Source: Pseudocitrobacter vendiensis
Lineage (GTDB): Bacteria > Pseudomonadota > Gammaproteobacteria > Enterobacterales > Enterobacteriaceae
Reading direction: 5' to 3'
DNA length: 46,541 nt
Assembly: GCF_943590815.1 (NCBI RefSeq)
Contig: NZ_CALSBS010000032.1
Span: 1 to 46,541 of the forward strand
The translations under genes were made by a program, and so were the position numbers. Below the pieces are notes generated by a model. That model ran no database searches and was not told where the DNA came from. It saw only the letters and a list, made by a program, of their open reading frames with translations. Below, one piece after another: positions 24,176 to 32,343 of the stretch (the stretch's first letter is position 1; each line of letters opens with the position of its first letter).

Positions 24176-25546
24176 ATGGCCTATCAGACAGTAAATCCTG
24201 CTAATAACCAACTGATTAAAGAGTACACTCCACACAGCGACAAGGACATTGAGGCCGCGCTGCAAAAAGCCGATGCGCTTTACCACTCAGAGTGGGCGAA
24301 GGGCGACATTAGCCAGCGTCTTCCTGTTTTGCATAAGCTGGCCGATCTTATCGACAGCCGCGTCGAGGAACTGGCGAAAATCGCCAGCCAGGAGATGGGC
24401 AAGCTTATTGAACAGAGCCGTGGCGAGGTGAAGCTTTGTGCGCAGATCGCCCGCTATTACGCGGACAATGCGAAGCAATTCCTGGCACCCGTACCGTATA
24501 AAACCGAGTTTGGCGACGCATGGGTAGAGCATCATCCGATTGGTGTAATCATGGCGGTCGAACCGTGGAACTTCCCGTATTACCAGTTGATGCGCGTCCT
24601 GGCCCCGAACCTGGCTGCCGGTAATCCGGTGCTGGCGAAACACGCGAGCATCGTGCCGCACTGTGCCGAGACCTTTGCGCATCTGGTACGTGAAGCGGGC
24701 GCGCCGGACGGCGCATGGACCAACCTGTTTATTTCTTCCGATCAGGTGGCGAACATCATCGCCGACCCGCGCGTTCAGGGGGCAGCACTGACCGGTTCTG
24801 AAAAAGCGGGTAGCGTGGTCGCCGCGCAGGCTGCGAAGCACGTTAAAAAATCGACCCTCGAACTGGGCGGTAACGATGTGTTTGTCGTGCTGGATGACGC
24901 GGACCTCAACAAAGCGGTGAAAATCGGCGTACAGGCGCGGCTGAACAACGCCGGACAGGTTTGTACGGCGGCAAAACGCTTTATTCTGCATGAGAAAATC
25001 GCCGATAAATTCCTCAGCGAATTCACCGATGCCTTCAGTAAGGTGAAAGTCGGCGATCAGATGGATTCCTCAACCCAGCTTGGCCCGCTGTCGTCGAAAG
25101 ATGCGCTGGAGACGCTGACCAAACAGGTGGAAAATGCGGTAAAAAACGGCGCGAAACTGCACTTTGGCGGCAAGCCGCTGGAGAGTAAAGGCAACTTCTT
25201 CGAGCCGACGATTCTGACGAACATTTCTCGCGAAAACCCCGCGTACTTTGAAGAGTTCTTCGGCCCGGTGGCGCAGATTTATGTGGTGAAGGATGATGAC
25301 GCGGCGGTGAAACTTGCCAATGACTCTCACTACGGCCTCGGCGGCGCGGTGTTCAGTCAGGATATTGAACGCGCCAAACGCATGGCCTCGCGGATTGAAA
25401 CCGGGATGGTCTATATCAACTGGCTGACTGACACCGCCGCAGAACTGCCGTTTGGCGGCGTGAAGCGCTCCGGGTTTGGACGCGAGCTGTCGGACCTGGG
25501 GATTAAAGAGTTTGTGAACCAGAAGCTGGTGGTAGTGAAGAAGTAA
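24176..25546 (+). CDS. Succinate-semialdehyde dehydrogenase, NAD-type (Sad-like)
   Basis: A 456-residue aldehyde dehydrogenase. 'EPWNFPYYQLMRVLAPNLAA', the general base Glu229 in 'LELGGND', catalytic Cys263 in 'AGQVCTAAKRF' and C-terminal 'LPFGGVKRSGFGREL' are all present. The shortened length and sequence place it with Sad/YneI-type enzymes that oxidise succinic semialdehyde to succinate. Succinic semialdehyde is the product of HpaI, encoded 9 kb away, so it may finish 4-hydroxyphenylacetate breakdown. GGAGCG lies upstream of the ATG. Transcribed alone. Confidence 0.85.
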   Translation: MAYQTVNPANNQLIKEYTPHSDKDIEAALQKADALYHSEWAKGDISQRLPVLHKLADLIDSRVEELAKIASQEMGKLIEQSRGEVKLCAQIARYYADNAKQFLAPVPYKTEFGDAWVEHHPIGVIMAVEPWNFPYYQLMRVLAPNLAAGNPVLAKHASIVPHCAETFAHLVREAGAPDGAWTNLFISSDQVANIIADPRVQGAALTGSEKAGSVVAAQAAKHVKKSTLELGGNDVFVVLDDADLNKAVKIGVQARLNNAGQVCTAAKRFILHEKIADKFLSEFTDAFSKVKVGDQMDSSTQLGPLSSKDALETLTKQVENAVKNGAKLHFGGKPLESKGNFFEPTILTNISRENPAYFEEFFGPVAQIYVVKDDDAAVKLANDSHYGLGGAVFSQDIERAKRMASRIETGMVYINWLTDTAAELPFGGVKRSGFGRELSDLGIKEFVNQKLVVVKK

Positions 25547-25555
25547 GTTATTGAT

Positions 25556-25613
25556 GAATGGCGCAGCGCCGGATGGCGGCGCTGCGCGCCTTATCCGGCC
25601 TACGGGTGCACCA
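25556..25613. repeat. REP element after the dehydrogenase gene
   Basis: GCCGGATGGCGGC and TTATCCGGCCTACGGG form a single REP palindrome between the dehydrogenase and symE stop codons. Confidence 0.7.
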
Positions 25614-25624
25614 TCCGACGCTTT

Positions 25625-25969
25625 TTACATCACCTTCCGCGTTTTACCCGCAATCACTCCAATAAATTCCTGCACCTGCTTTTGTTTACGTGCCGACAGC
25701 TTGCACACCTTGCGCAGCGACTGCATCAGTTCGCTCTCTTCGACAGCGGGTGGTTGGGCGGTAAGCACAATGCAGCCGTCCATCACTTTGACATCAACAG
25801 GCGTGCCGGTGGCAAAACCGGCGGCTTCCAGCCACTGACCTTTCAGGGTGAGCGCCGGAATATGCGCGTGATCCGGCTAGCGGCTCGCATAACCGACGGT
25901 GACATGACGCTTATTTGCCGGAGAGACTTCTGGTTCGAATGATTCTGAAATAGAATGCGTGTCAGTCAT
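25625..25969 (-). pseudogene. symE: symE toxin gene with in-frame amber codon
   Basis: Starting at ATG 25969 the frame reads [30 protein letters not shown], then TAG (25877-25879, codon 31), then [20 protein letters not shown] and on to the normal end near 25625. Codon 31 is Tyr in E. coli SymE (113 residues, 'YASRYPD'), so this is a single-base nonsense mutation. SymE has an AbrB-like fold and is an SOS-induced type I toxin that affects nucleoid and RNA. The rest of the frame is intact for 83 codons, so the inactivation looks recent. Confidence 0.88.
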
Positions 25970-26044
25970 GATTACTATTCTCGTGAAATAGAGATTGTGA
26001 TGAGCGGTGCGGGTGTGTTGGCGCACACCCGCACCGCGCTAAAT
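25964..26044 (+). ncRNA. symR: SymR antisense RNA
   Basis: The plus strand over the symE start matches E. coli SymR (77 nt): it begins AGTCATGATTACTATTC, overlapping the symE ATG and ribosome site, and ends in a perfect 14-bp hairpin, GCGGTGCGGGTGTG (26004-26017) with CACACCCGCACCGC (26024-26037). SymR represses symE translation as a cis-encoded antitoxin. It is intact here although its target is broken. Confidence 0.82.
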
Positions 26045-26046
26045 AC

Positions 26047-26062
26047 CTGAATATATCAACAG
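26047..26062 (-). promoter_or_regulatory. LexA box upstream of symE
   Basis: CTGAATATATCAACAG fits CTG-N10-CAG with an AT-rich centre. symE in E. coli is under LexA control, so SOS regulation of the broken gene appears kept. Confidence 0.6.
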
Positions 26063-26170
26063 TAAATAAAAATAAAGTCCAGCGAATAACAGGACATAAT
26101 AACGATGTAACTGGAAATATTCAGCGGAGAAATACACACGCGGAACTGATGCTCCGCACAGAATCCCACC

Positions 26171-27127
26171 CTACTTCCTCAACCCCGCAAACGCCGCCCT
26201 TACCTCCTCTTCCGGCAACTGTATCCCAATAAACACCAGTTGGCTGCGCGGCGTTTCACCGCCCCACGGTCGGTCCCAGTCGGCGCTGTAGAGGCGTTGC
26301 ACACCCTGGAATAGCAGGCGGTTTGGCTCGCCGTCAATCCACAGCATCCCTTTGTAACGCAGCAGTTTGTCGGCGAATTGCAGCAGCAGGTTTTCCATTA
26401 CCCGCGAGACATCGCTGATATCAACCGGGTAATCCAGTTCCACCACAATGGAACTCACGTCATTCTGCTTATCCGCCATAAAGTGGAAGCGCGGTTTATC
26501 CGCCAGCACGTTCTCTTCCAGCATAAAGCCGCTGGTGTTGAACAACTGCGCCAGGTCGATATTGCCATGCACCACGGTGTAAATCGGTGCGCGGGCGTTG
26601 ATGCGCGCCAGACGTTCGCGCAGTTTCTCGGTGTCGCCTGCGACGTCGGTTTTGGTCAGCAGGATGCGGTCGGCGTAGCCCACCTGCGACTGGGCGATGG
26701 TGAACTGGTTCATCTGCTCGTTAGCGTGAACCGCATCAACCAGCGCAATCACCCCGTCCAGCAGATAGCGTTCGCACAGGACGTCATGAGAGAAAAAGGT
26801 CTGAATAATCGGGCCGGGATCGGCCATGCCGGTGCACTCAATCACCAGACGGTCGAAATCAATTTCGCCGCGATCGCGGCTGTCGAGCAGGTCGAGCAGT
26901 GCGTCTTCCAGTTCATTGGCGCGGGAGCAGCAGATGCAGCCGTTGGTGAGGGTTTTGATTTGCGTGGCGCGGTCGCCAATAAGCTGAGTATCAACAGAAA
27001 CTTCGCCGAACTCGTTTTCGATGACGGCGATTTTGAAGCCGTGCTGTTCGTTGAGGATATGGCGCAGCAGGGTGGTTTTGCCTGCGCCAAGAAAACCGGT
27101 AAGTAAGGTAACTGCAATCGGGGTCAT
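26171..27127 (-). CDS. yjiA: YjiA, COG0523 metal-handling GTPase
   Basis: A 318-residue G3E GTPase. Walker A 'GFLGAGKTT' at 11-19, the family CxCC metal site 'GCICC' at 63-67, Walker B-like 'IECTGMADPGPI' and NKxD-type 'LLTKTDVAG'. Members move or insert zinc and other metals; E. coli YjiA binds Zn, Co and Ni and its GTPase responds to metal. It is the last gene of btsT-yjiX-yjiA, 11 bases after yjiX. Confidence 0.93.
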   Translation of the reverse strand: MTPIAVTLLTGFLGAGKTTLLRHILNEQHGFKIAVIENEFGEVSVDTQLIGDRATQIKTLTNGCICCSRANELEDALLDLLDSRDRGEIDFDRLVIECTGMADPGPIIQTFFSHDVLCERYLLDGVIALVDAVHANEQMNQFTIAQSQVGYADRILLTKTDVAGDTEKLRERLARINARAPIYTVVHGNIDLAQLFNTSGFMLEENVLADKPRFHFMADKQNDVSSIVVELDYPVDISDVSRVMENLLLQFADKLLRYKGMLWIDGEPNRLLFQGVQRLYSADWDRPWGGETPRSQLVFIGIQLPEEEVRAAFAGLRK

Positions 27128-27138
27128 GTTTTCTCCTT

Positions 27139-27342
27139 CTAACAGCAGCGCATGCCGCCTTTTCCGTCTCCGCCGTAGCGCGCCTGTTGCCGCTCGCGGA
27201 AGAACTCTTCGTAGGTCATGTACGGCTTGTCCGGATGCGTGGCTTTCATGTGTTCGACGTAGTTGTCGTAGTCCGGGATGCCAATCAGCATCTTCGCCGC
27301 CTGACCGAGGTATTTTTTCGCCTGACCTAAGTTACCAAACAT
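27139..27342 (-). CDS. yjiX: YjiX, YbdD/YjiX family small protein
   Basis: A 67-residue protein with the family pattern '[20 protein letters not shown]', '[20 protein letters not shown]' and a C-terminal Cys-Cys. Its homologue YbdD sits next to cstA, the paralogue of btsT, and related small proteins are needed for activity of CstA/BtsT-type transporters. Lies between btsT and yjiA on the same strand. Confidence 0.92.
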   Translation of the reverse strand: MFGNLGQAKKYLGQAAKMLIGIPDYDNYVEHMKATHPDKPYMTYEEFFRERQQARYGGDGKGGMRCC

Positions 27343-27404
27343 TGTGCTATCCAGATATGAATAAAGCCCGGCGAGTCATCTCTGACGGGCCGGGGAGTGC
27401 GTTT

Positions 27405-27441
27405 TCCCTCACCCCGGCCCTCTCCCAAAGGGAGAGGGCGG
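27405..27441. repeat. CTCTCCC palindrome between btsT and yjiX
   Basis: CCCTCACCCC and CTCTCCC-AAA-GGGAGAG form a hairpin in the 109-base space inside the operon. Same family as the elements near 15 kb and 29.9 kb. It might attenuate expression of yjiX-yjiA relative to btsT. Confidence 0.65.
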
Positions 27442-27451
27442 GTTTGGTTAT

Positions 27452-29602
27452 TTAGTGGTGTGAAGAGGTCTTCACGCCGCCTTCCGGCACAGGAACGTAA
27501 GGCGTTTCTTTGTCGGAGCGTTCTTCGTTATTGCGCACCTGCATCCAGGTTTTAAAACCGTAGAAGATGATGCTGTACACCACCACCAGGAACAGAATAC
27601 TCAGGCCTGCGTTGGTGTAGTTGTTGATAACGATGTGGTTCATGTTGGCGATTTGCTGCGCCGTCAGTTCACCACCTGCCGCAATTTTCGCTTTGTACTG
27701 GCTCGCCATGTAGAAGAAGCCTTCCATCTGCGGGTTGGTGCTGAACAGTTTCAGACCCAGCGCCCAGGTGGTGCAGACCAGCAGCCAGAATGCCGGGATG
27801 ATGGTGACCCAGACATATTTGCTGCGTTTCATCTTCACGAGGATAACGGTGCCGAGAACCAGAGCAACGGCTGCCAGCATCTGGTTAGAGATACCGAACA
27901 GCGGCCACAGGCTCTTCACGCCGCCCAGCGGGTCGACAACGCCCTGATACAGCAGGTAGCCCCACAGGCCTACGCAACCTGCGGTTGCGACAACACCCGC
28001 CACCAGAGAATCGGTTTTCTTCAGGAACGGAATGAAGTTGCCCAGCAAGTCCTGCAGCATGAAGCGACCCGCACGGGTACCGGCGTCCAGCGCGGTCAGG
28101 ATGAACAGCGCTTCAAACAGAATACCGAAGTGGTACCAGAAGCCCATGTCCGCCCACGGCAGCACTTTGTGGAACACGTGTGCGATACCCACCGCCAGGG
28201 TAGGTGCGCCACCGGCACGGTTCAGAACAGACGGTTCACCGATGTCTTTCGCGGTTTGCAGGATCTCTTCCGGCGAAATCACGAAGCCCCAGGAACTGAC
28301 CGTTGCCGCCGCATGAATGGTCACTTCTTTCAGCTGTGCCGCAATCATAGCCGCGTTTTCACCGCCCATTTCGTGCAGGTTCGGCATGGTGATGCCAAGG
28401 CCAGCAGGCGGGGTGTTCATCGCGAAGTAGAGGCCCGGTTCGATGATGGATGCTGCAACCAGCGCCATAATCGCCACGAAGGACTCCATCAGCATTGCGC
28501 CATAACCAATGAAACGCGCGTCGGTTTCATTAGCCAGCAGCTTCGGCGTGGTGCCGGAGGAGATCAGCGCATGGAAGCCAGACACCGCACCACAAGCGAT
28601 GGTGATAAACAGGAACGGGAACAGCGCACCTTTCCACAGCGGGCCAGTACCGTCGATGTACTGGGTCACGGCTGGCATTTTCAGATCCGGGTTGAGGATC
28701 ACGATGCCGATGGCCAGGCCAACGATAACGCCGATTTTCAGGAAGGTGGCGAGGTAGTCACGCGGTGCCAGAATCAGCCAAACCGGCAGCAGAGCGGAGA
28801 TAAAGGCATAACCGATCAACGTGAAGGTGATGGTAGTGTCTTTAAAGGTCAGCGCCGGGCCCCAGTACGGGTCGTGAGCGATGACGCCACCGAACCAGAT
28901 GGAAGCAACCAGCAGCACGATACCGATAACGGAGACTTCACCCACACGGCCCGGGCGAATAAAGCGCATGTAGATACCCATAAACAGCGCAATCGGCACG
29001 GTCGAGCAGACGGTGAATACACCCCACGGGCTTTCGGCCAGAGCTTTTACCACGATCAGCGCCAGCACCGCCAGGATGATGATCATAATCAGGAAGCAGC
29101 CGAACAGGGCGATAGAGCCCGGCACACGGCCCATCTCCTCTTTGACCATCTCACCCAGTGAAGAACCGTTACGGCGCGTGGAGATAAATAGCACCATGAA
29201 GTCCTGCACCGCACCGGCCAGCACTACGCCCGCCAGCAGCCACAGGGTACCTGGCAGGTAACCCATCTGGGCGGCCAGTACCGGCCCAACCAGCGGGCCC
29301 GCGCCTGCGATAGCCGCGAAGTGGTGGCCGAACAGGACGTAGCGGTTGGTCGGCACGTAGTTCAGGCCATCGTTGTTAATGACCGCCGGCGTCGCACGCG
29401 TCGGGTCGAGTTTCATCACCTTCTGGGCGATGTAGAGGCTGTAGTAGCGATATGCCACCAGATAAACAGAAACCGCCGCGACCACGATCCACAGGGCGCT
29501 GACGTGTTCCCCCCGACGTAATGCCACAACTGACAGGCAAAACGCACCGATGATTCCGAGAATCACCCAGGGTATGTGCTTGAATAACTTTTTGGTATCC
29601 AT
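27452..29602 (-). CDS. btsT: BtsT (YjiY) pyruvate/H+ symporter
   Basis: A 716-residue inner-membrane protein of the CstA family with about 18 hydrophobic segments. Signature stretches: 'NYVPTNRYVLFGHHFAAIAG', 'GPLVGPVLAAQMGYLPGTLW', 'HALISSGTTPKLL' and C-terminal 'KETPYVPVPEGG'. It takes up pyruvate at high affinity and is induced by the BtsS/BtsR two-component system. The start at 29602 (MDTKKLFKHIPW) gives exactly the E. coli length; open frame upstream to 29698 is not conserved. A CRP site and BtsR-type repeats lie upstream. Confidence 0.95.
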   Translation of the reverse strand: MDTKKLFKHIPWVILGIIGAFCLSVVALRRGEHVSALWIVVAAVSVYLVAYRYYSLYIAQKVMKLDPTRATPAVINNDGLNYVPTNRYVLFGHHFAAIAGAGPLVGPVLAAQMGYLPGTLWLLAGVVLAGAVQDFMVLFISTRRNGSSLGEMVKEEMGRVPGSIALFGCFLIMIIILAVLALIVVKALAESPWGVFTVCSTVPIALFMGIYMRFIRPGRVGEVSVIGIVLLVASIWFGGVIAHDPYWGPALTFKDTTITFTLIGYAFISALLPVWLILAPRDYLATFLKIGVIVGLAIGIVILNPDLKMPAVTQYIDGTGPLWKGALFPFLFITIACGAVSGFHALISSGTTPKLLANETDARFIGYGAMLMESFVAIMALVAASIIEPGLYFAMNTPPAGLGITMPNLHEMGGENAAMIAAQLKEVTIHAAATVSSWGFVISPEEILQTAKDIGEPSVLNRAGGAPTLAVGIAHVFHKVLPWADMGFWYHFGILFEALFILTALDAGTRAGRFMLQDLLGNFIPFLKKTDSLVAGVVATAGCVGLWGYLLYQGVVDPLGGVKSLWPLFGISNQMLAAVALVLGTVILVKMKRSKYVWVTIIPAFWLLVCTTWALGLKLFSTNPQMEGFFYMASQYKAKIAAGGELTAQQIANMNHIVINNYTNAGLSILFLVVVYSIIFYGFKTWMQVRNNEERSDKETPYVPVPEGGVKTSSHH

Positions 29603-29737
29603 AGTAAAACCTGGTTTTTTAAGATTAATAATGAGCCGAAGCTGTATGGGTTTTGTGTTAAATGAGTGAGGAGGTATGACTGCTATGCTGATGAGCATCT
29701 TGCCAGAGATTCACGCGCGTAAAGTTGGGTAAAGTCG

Positions 29738-29804
29738 TGAGTGGTTGTATGGGGAGTTAAGCGGTTGTGTGTCAGGGCGAGCGGTTGGGTAAGAAGTGAG
29801 CGGC
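29738..29804 (-). promoter_or_regulatory. btsT: Four tandem BtsR-type half-sites upstream of btsT
   Basis: On the btsT strand the octamers are ACCACTCA (29745-29738), ACCGCTTA (29765-29758), ACCGCTCG (29785-29778) and GCCGCTCA (29804-29797). The first two match the motif reported for BtsR (YehT), ACC(G/A)CT(C/T)A; the others differ by one base. They repeat with a period of 19-20 bp, about two helical turns, as expected for a LytTR-type regulator. Confidence 0.6.
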
Positions 29805-29813
29805 TGGGGAATA

Positions 29814-29829
29814 TGTGATTGAGATCACA
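29814..29829. promoter_or_regulatory. btsT: CRP site upstream of btsT
   Basis: TGTGATTGAGATCACA is a perfect TGTGA-N6-TCACA core. E. coli btsT depends on cAMP-CRP. It lies on the upstream side of the BtsR-type repeats. Confidence 0.8.
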
Positions 29830-29847
29830 GTGTAAATTACACTTCCA

Positions 29848-29955
29848 CCCTCACCCTAGCCCTCTCCCTGAGGGAGAGGGAACCGGCCGCACCCGGGTTT
29901 GAGTCCTGCGCTGTTTTCTCCCTCTCCCTCAGGGAGAGGGCGGGGTGAGGGTGTC
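29848..29955. repeat. Pair of CTCTCCC palindromes between btsT and hpaC
   Basis: CTCTCCCTGAGGGAGAG occurs at both ends of the segment, flanked by CCCTCACCC and GGGTGAGGG. It fills the space between the divergent btsT control region and the hpaC stop codon. Confidence 0.75.
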
Positions 29956-29959
29956 GGTT

Positions 29960-30472
29960 TTACACCGCCACGTCCATCTCCATCATCACCGGATGGAAAC
30001 GGCGCTTGAAGTAAATCAGTCCATGCCCCTCATCGCTGAGGATAATGTTCTTAATCTCTACCAGATACACCAGATGCGTGCCGATGGTCTGCACCTGGCT
30101 AATCTCGCCTTCCAGGCTTGCCAGCGCGCCCTTCAGCACCGGTTGCGCCAGCGGCCCTTTTTGCCAGCAGGAGAGGGTAAAGCGTTCTTCCATCTCCATC
30201 CCGGTCATCCCGGCGAAGTGGCGCGCCATCAGCTCTTGTTCGTGGTTAAGCACGTTAATACACAGCTTACCGTTGCCCTGGAATACCGGGTTCATGGCGC
30301 TGTTGGCGTTGATACACACCATCACCGATGGCGGCGTATCGGTTACCGAGCATACTGCGGTGGCGGTGATCCCGCAGCGACCCGTCTCGCCTTCGGTGGT
30401 GACGATATTCACCGCCGCCGACAGGCTGGACATCGCATCGCGAAAACGCAAACGTTGTTCATCTACTTGCAT
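29960..30472 (-). CDS. hpaC: HpaC, 4-HPA 3-monooxygenase flavin reductase
   Basis: A 170-residue NAD(P)H:flavin reductase, same length as E. coli HpaC. 'SSLSAAVNIVTTEGETGRCG' and 'ITATAVCSVTDTPPSVMVCI' are the flavin-reductase family core, 'GHGLIYFKRRFHPV' the C-terminal hallmark. It supplies FADH2 to HpaB. The start at 30472 (MQVDEQRLRF) leaves 17 bases after hpaB; six extra upstream residues are in frame but not conserved. Confidence 0.95.
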   Translation of the reverse strand: MQVDEQRLRFRDAMSSLSAAVNIVTTEGETGRCGITATAVCSVTDTPPSVMVCINANSAMNPVFQGNGKLCINVLNHEQELMARHFAGMTGMEMEERFTLSCWQKGPLAQPVLKGALASLEGEISQVQTIGTHLVYLVEIKNIILSDEGHGLIYFKRRFHPVMMEMDVAV

Positions 30473-30489
30473 GGTGATCTCCCGCTGCA

Positions 30490-32052
30490 TTACTTCAGCA
30501 GCTTGTCTAACATGTTGATATCAGCGTTGTTGTGCAGGTGCGGCACGGTCCAGCCGTGTTGGTCGTACTCGGAAAGGCAGCGGTCAACCATTGCCATCAT
30601 TTTGTCCATGTTGCCGGAGGTTTGCGCCTGACGCAGACATTGCAGGCGAATCTCATCCTGGCTGCCGGAATAGTTGATCTCGTAAAGCTCATGACGCCCG
30701 CCGAATTCGCTGCCGATGGCATCCCACATCAGTTTGAGGATCTTGATGCGCTGGACGTGATCCATGCCGTTCGATCCGCGCACGTATTTCGCCAGGTACT
30801 GGTCGATCTGCGGGTTATTCAGATCGCGCGCGCTCGACGGCAGGTAGATCAACCCGCTGGTGACGTTGCGCTCGATGATGTTTTTGATCTTCGCGTAGGC
30901 CATCGGAGCCATGACGCGGTAGGTTTGCAGGGCAGCGTGATCCGGCAGATAGGCGCCATTCACCCACGGTGTCGCTTCCGAACACATGGAATCACTCAGC
31001 GCCCAGAAGGTATTGCGCCAGGCCACGACCTCACCGAGATCCGCCTGAACGCCACGGAACTCCAGGGTGCCGGTGCATTCGAGGGATTTTTTCAGCAGCG
31101 CGGTAATAAAGTCGAGCTTCACCGCCAGACGCACACAGGCCTGCAACGGATACATACGGGCGAAGCCGCCTTCCATGGTCCAGCGACGGCAGCGATCGAA
31201 ATCACGGTAGATCAGCACGTTCTCCCATGGGATCAGCACGTTATCCATCACCAGGATCGCATCGTTCTCATCGAAACGGCTGGAGAGCGGGTAGTCGTAC
31301 GGGGAGCCGGTTGCGCCCGCGACCATTTCATAGGACGCGCGGGAAATCAGCTTCACGCCATCGGCATCCATCGGCGCGACGAACATCAGCGCGAAGTCCG
31401 GGTTTTCGCCCATCACCTGTGCTGAGCCGAAGCCAATCATGTTGTAGTGGGTCAGGGCTGAGTTGGTCGCAACCACTTTTGCGCCGCTGACCACGATCCC
31501 GGCATCGGTCTCTTTTTCCAGCTTGATATACACGTCTTTCACTTGATCGGTCGGTAAATGGCGATCGATCGGCGGGTTAACGATAGCGTGGTTGAAGTAC
31601 AGGCCGGTTTCCTGAATGCGCGAGTACCAGTTGCGGGCGTTCTGCTCGAACTGGCCGTAGAAGCCCGGGTTTGCGCCCAGCGCGCAGCCGAAAGCGGCTT
31701 TGTAATCCGGTGTGCGGCCCATCCAGCCGTAGCTCAGGCGAGACCACTCCGCGATGGCGTCGCGCTGCTGGCGCAGATCGTCCGGGCTTTTCGCCACACG
31801 GAAGAATTTGTGGGTATAGCCGCCGCTGCCGGTGTCGGTGTTCCAGCACAGGGAATCCTGCATTTCCGGTTTGTGTAGCGCGTCGTACAGTTGCGCGACG
31901 GACGCCGCCGCATTCCGAAACGCCGGATGGGTGGTGACATCCTTCACGCGCTCGCCGTAGATGTATATTTCGCGGCCATCCTGCAAACTCTTCAGGTACT
32001 CTTCACCGGTAAACGGACGCTGGGTACTGGCGCGGAAATCTTCAGGTTTCAT
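30490..32052 (-). CDS. hpaB: HpaB, 4-hydroxyphenylacetate 3-monooxygenase
   Basis: A 520-residue FADH2-dependent monooxygenase that hydroxylates 4-HPA to 3,4-dihydroxyphenylacetate. 'MKPEDFRASTQRPFTGEEYL', 'RTPDYKAAFGCALGANPGFY', 'ATNSALTHYNMIGFGSAQVM' and 'SSRFDENDAILVMDNVLIPW' match HpaB throughout, and the length is identical to the E. coli enzyme. First gene of the hpaBC operon, read leftward, activated by HpaA in E. coli. Confidence 0.96.
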   Translation of the reverse strand: MKPEDFRASTQRPFTGEEYLKSLQDGREIYIYGERVKDVTTHPAFRNAAASVAQLYDALHKPEMQDSLCWNTDTGSGGYTHKFFRVAKSPDDLRQQRDAIAEWSRLSYGWMGRTPDYKAAFGCALGANPGFYGQFEQNARNWYSRIQETGLYFNHAIVNPPIDRHLPTDQVKDVYIKLEKETDAGIVVSGAKVVATNSALTHYNMIGFGSAQVMGENPDFALMFVAPMDADGVKLISRASYEMVAGATGSPYDYPLSSRFDENDAILVMDNVLIPWENVLIYRDFDRCRRWTMEGGFARMYPLQACVRLAVKLDFITALLKKSLECTGTLEFRGVQADLGEVVAWRNTFWALSDSMCSEATPWVNGAYLPDHAALQTYRVMAPMAYAKIKNIIERNVTSGLIYLPSSARDLNNPQIDQYLAKYVRGSNGMDHVQRIKILKLMWDAIGSEFGGRHELYEINYSGSQDEIRLQCLRQAQTSGNMDKMMAMVDRCLSEYDQHGWTVPHLHNNADINMLDKLLK

Positions 32053-32091
32053 ATTCAGACTCTCTTTTTGTAATCGGATGGAAAGCCAGCG

Positions 32092-32122
32092 CCAATGGGC
32101 GCTACTGGCTTTAATGTTAAAT
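32092..32122. promoter_or_regulatory. Hairpin in the hpaB upstream region
   Basis: AAAGCC-AGCGCC (32092-32103) pairs with GGCGCT-act-GGCTTT (32108-32122) around AATG. It lies 40 bases upstream of the hpaB start, so in the leader or promoter of hpaBC. Its role is unknown; an HpaA site or an mRNA-stabilising stem are options. Confidence 0.4.
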
Positions 32123-32232
32123 TTGTGTTTTGTTTTTGTTGTTTAATTGAAGCGGCTAGACCGGTGTTCGTGAAGAGACTTTTGGGTCAATGGCGGGTAC
32201 TTTTCGTGGAGGTGAGGGTTTTGTGATCGGGC

Positions 32233-32340
32233 CCTCACCCTAACCCTCTCCCGCAGGGAGAGGGGACCGATTGTGCCCGGTATGTATGTGAGTGCGTTTT
32301 TCACCCTCTCCCTGCGGGAGAGGGCCGGGGTGAGGGGCAA
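32233..32340. repeat. Pair of CTCTCCC palindromes between hpaA and hpaB
   Basis: CCCTCACCCTAACCCTCTCC begins the first hairpin (CTCTCCCGCAGGGAGAG) and a second (CTCTCCCTGCGGGAGAG) follows 60 bases later, ending GGGGTGAGGGG at the hpaA stop codon. Probable 3' stem-loops of hpaXA or a mobile palindrome pair. Confidence 0.75.
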
Positions 32341-32343
32341 GGC

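Noticed and set aside
26105..26130. Second LexA-like site CTGGAAATATTCAG
   Set aside because: Spacing is 14 rather than 16 bases, too short for LexA.
27635..29161. 508-codon plus-strand open frame opposite btsT
   Set aside because: His/Arg/Gln-rich composition typical of the antisense of a membrane-protein gene; btsT is certain.
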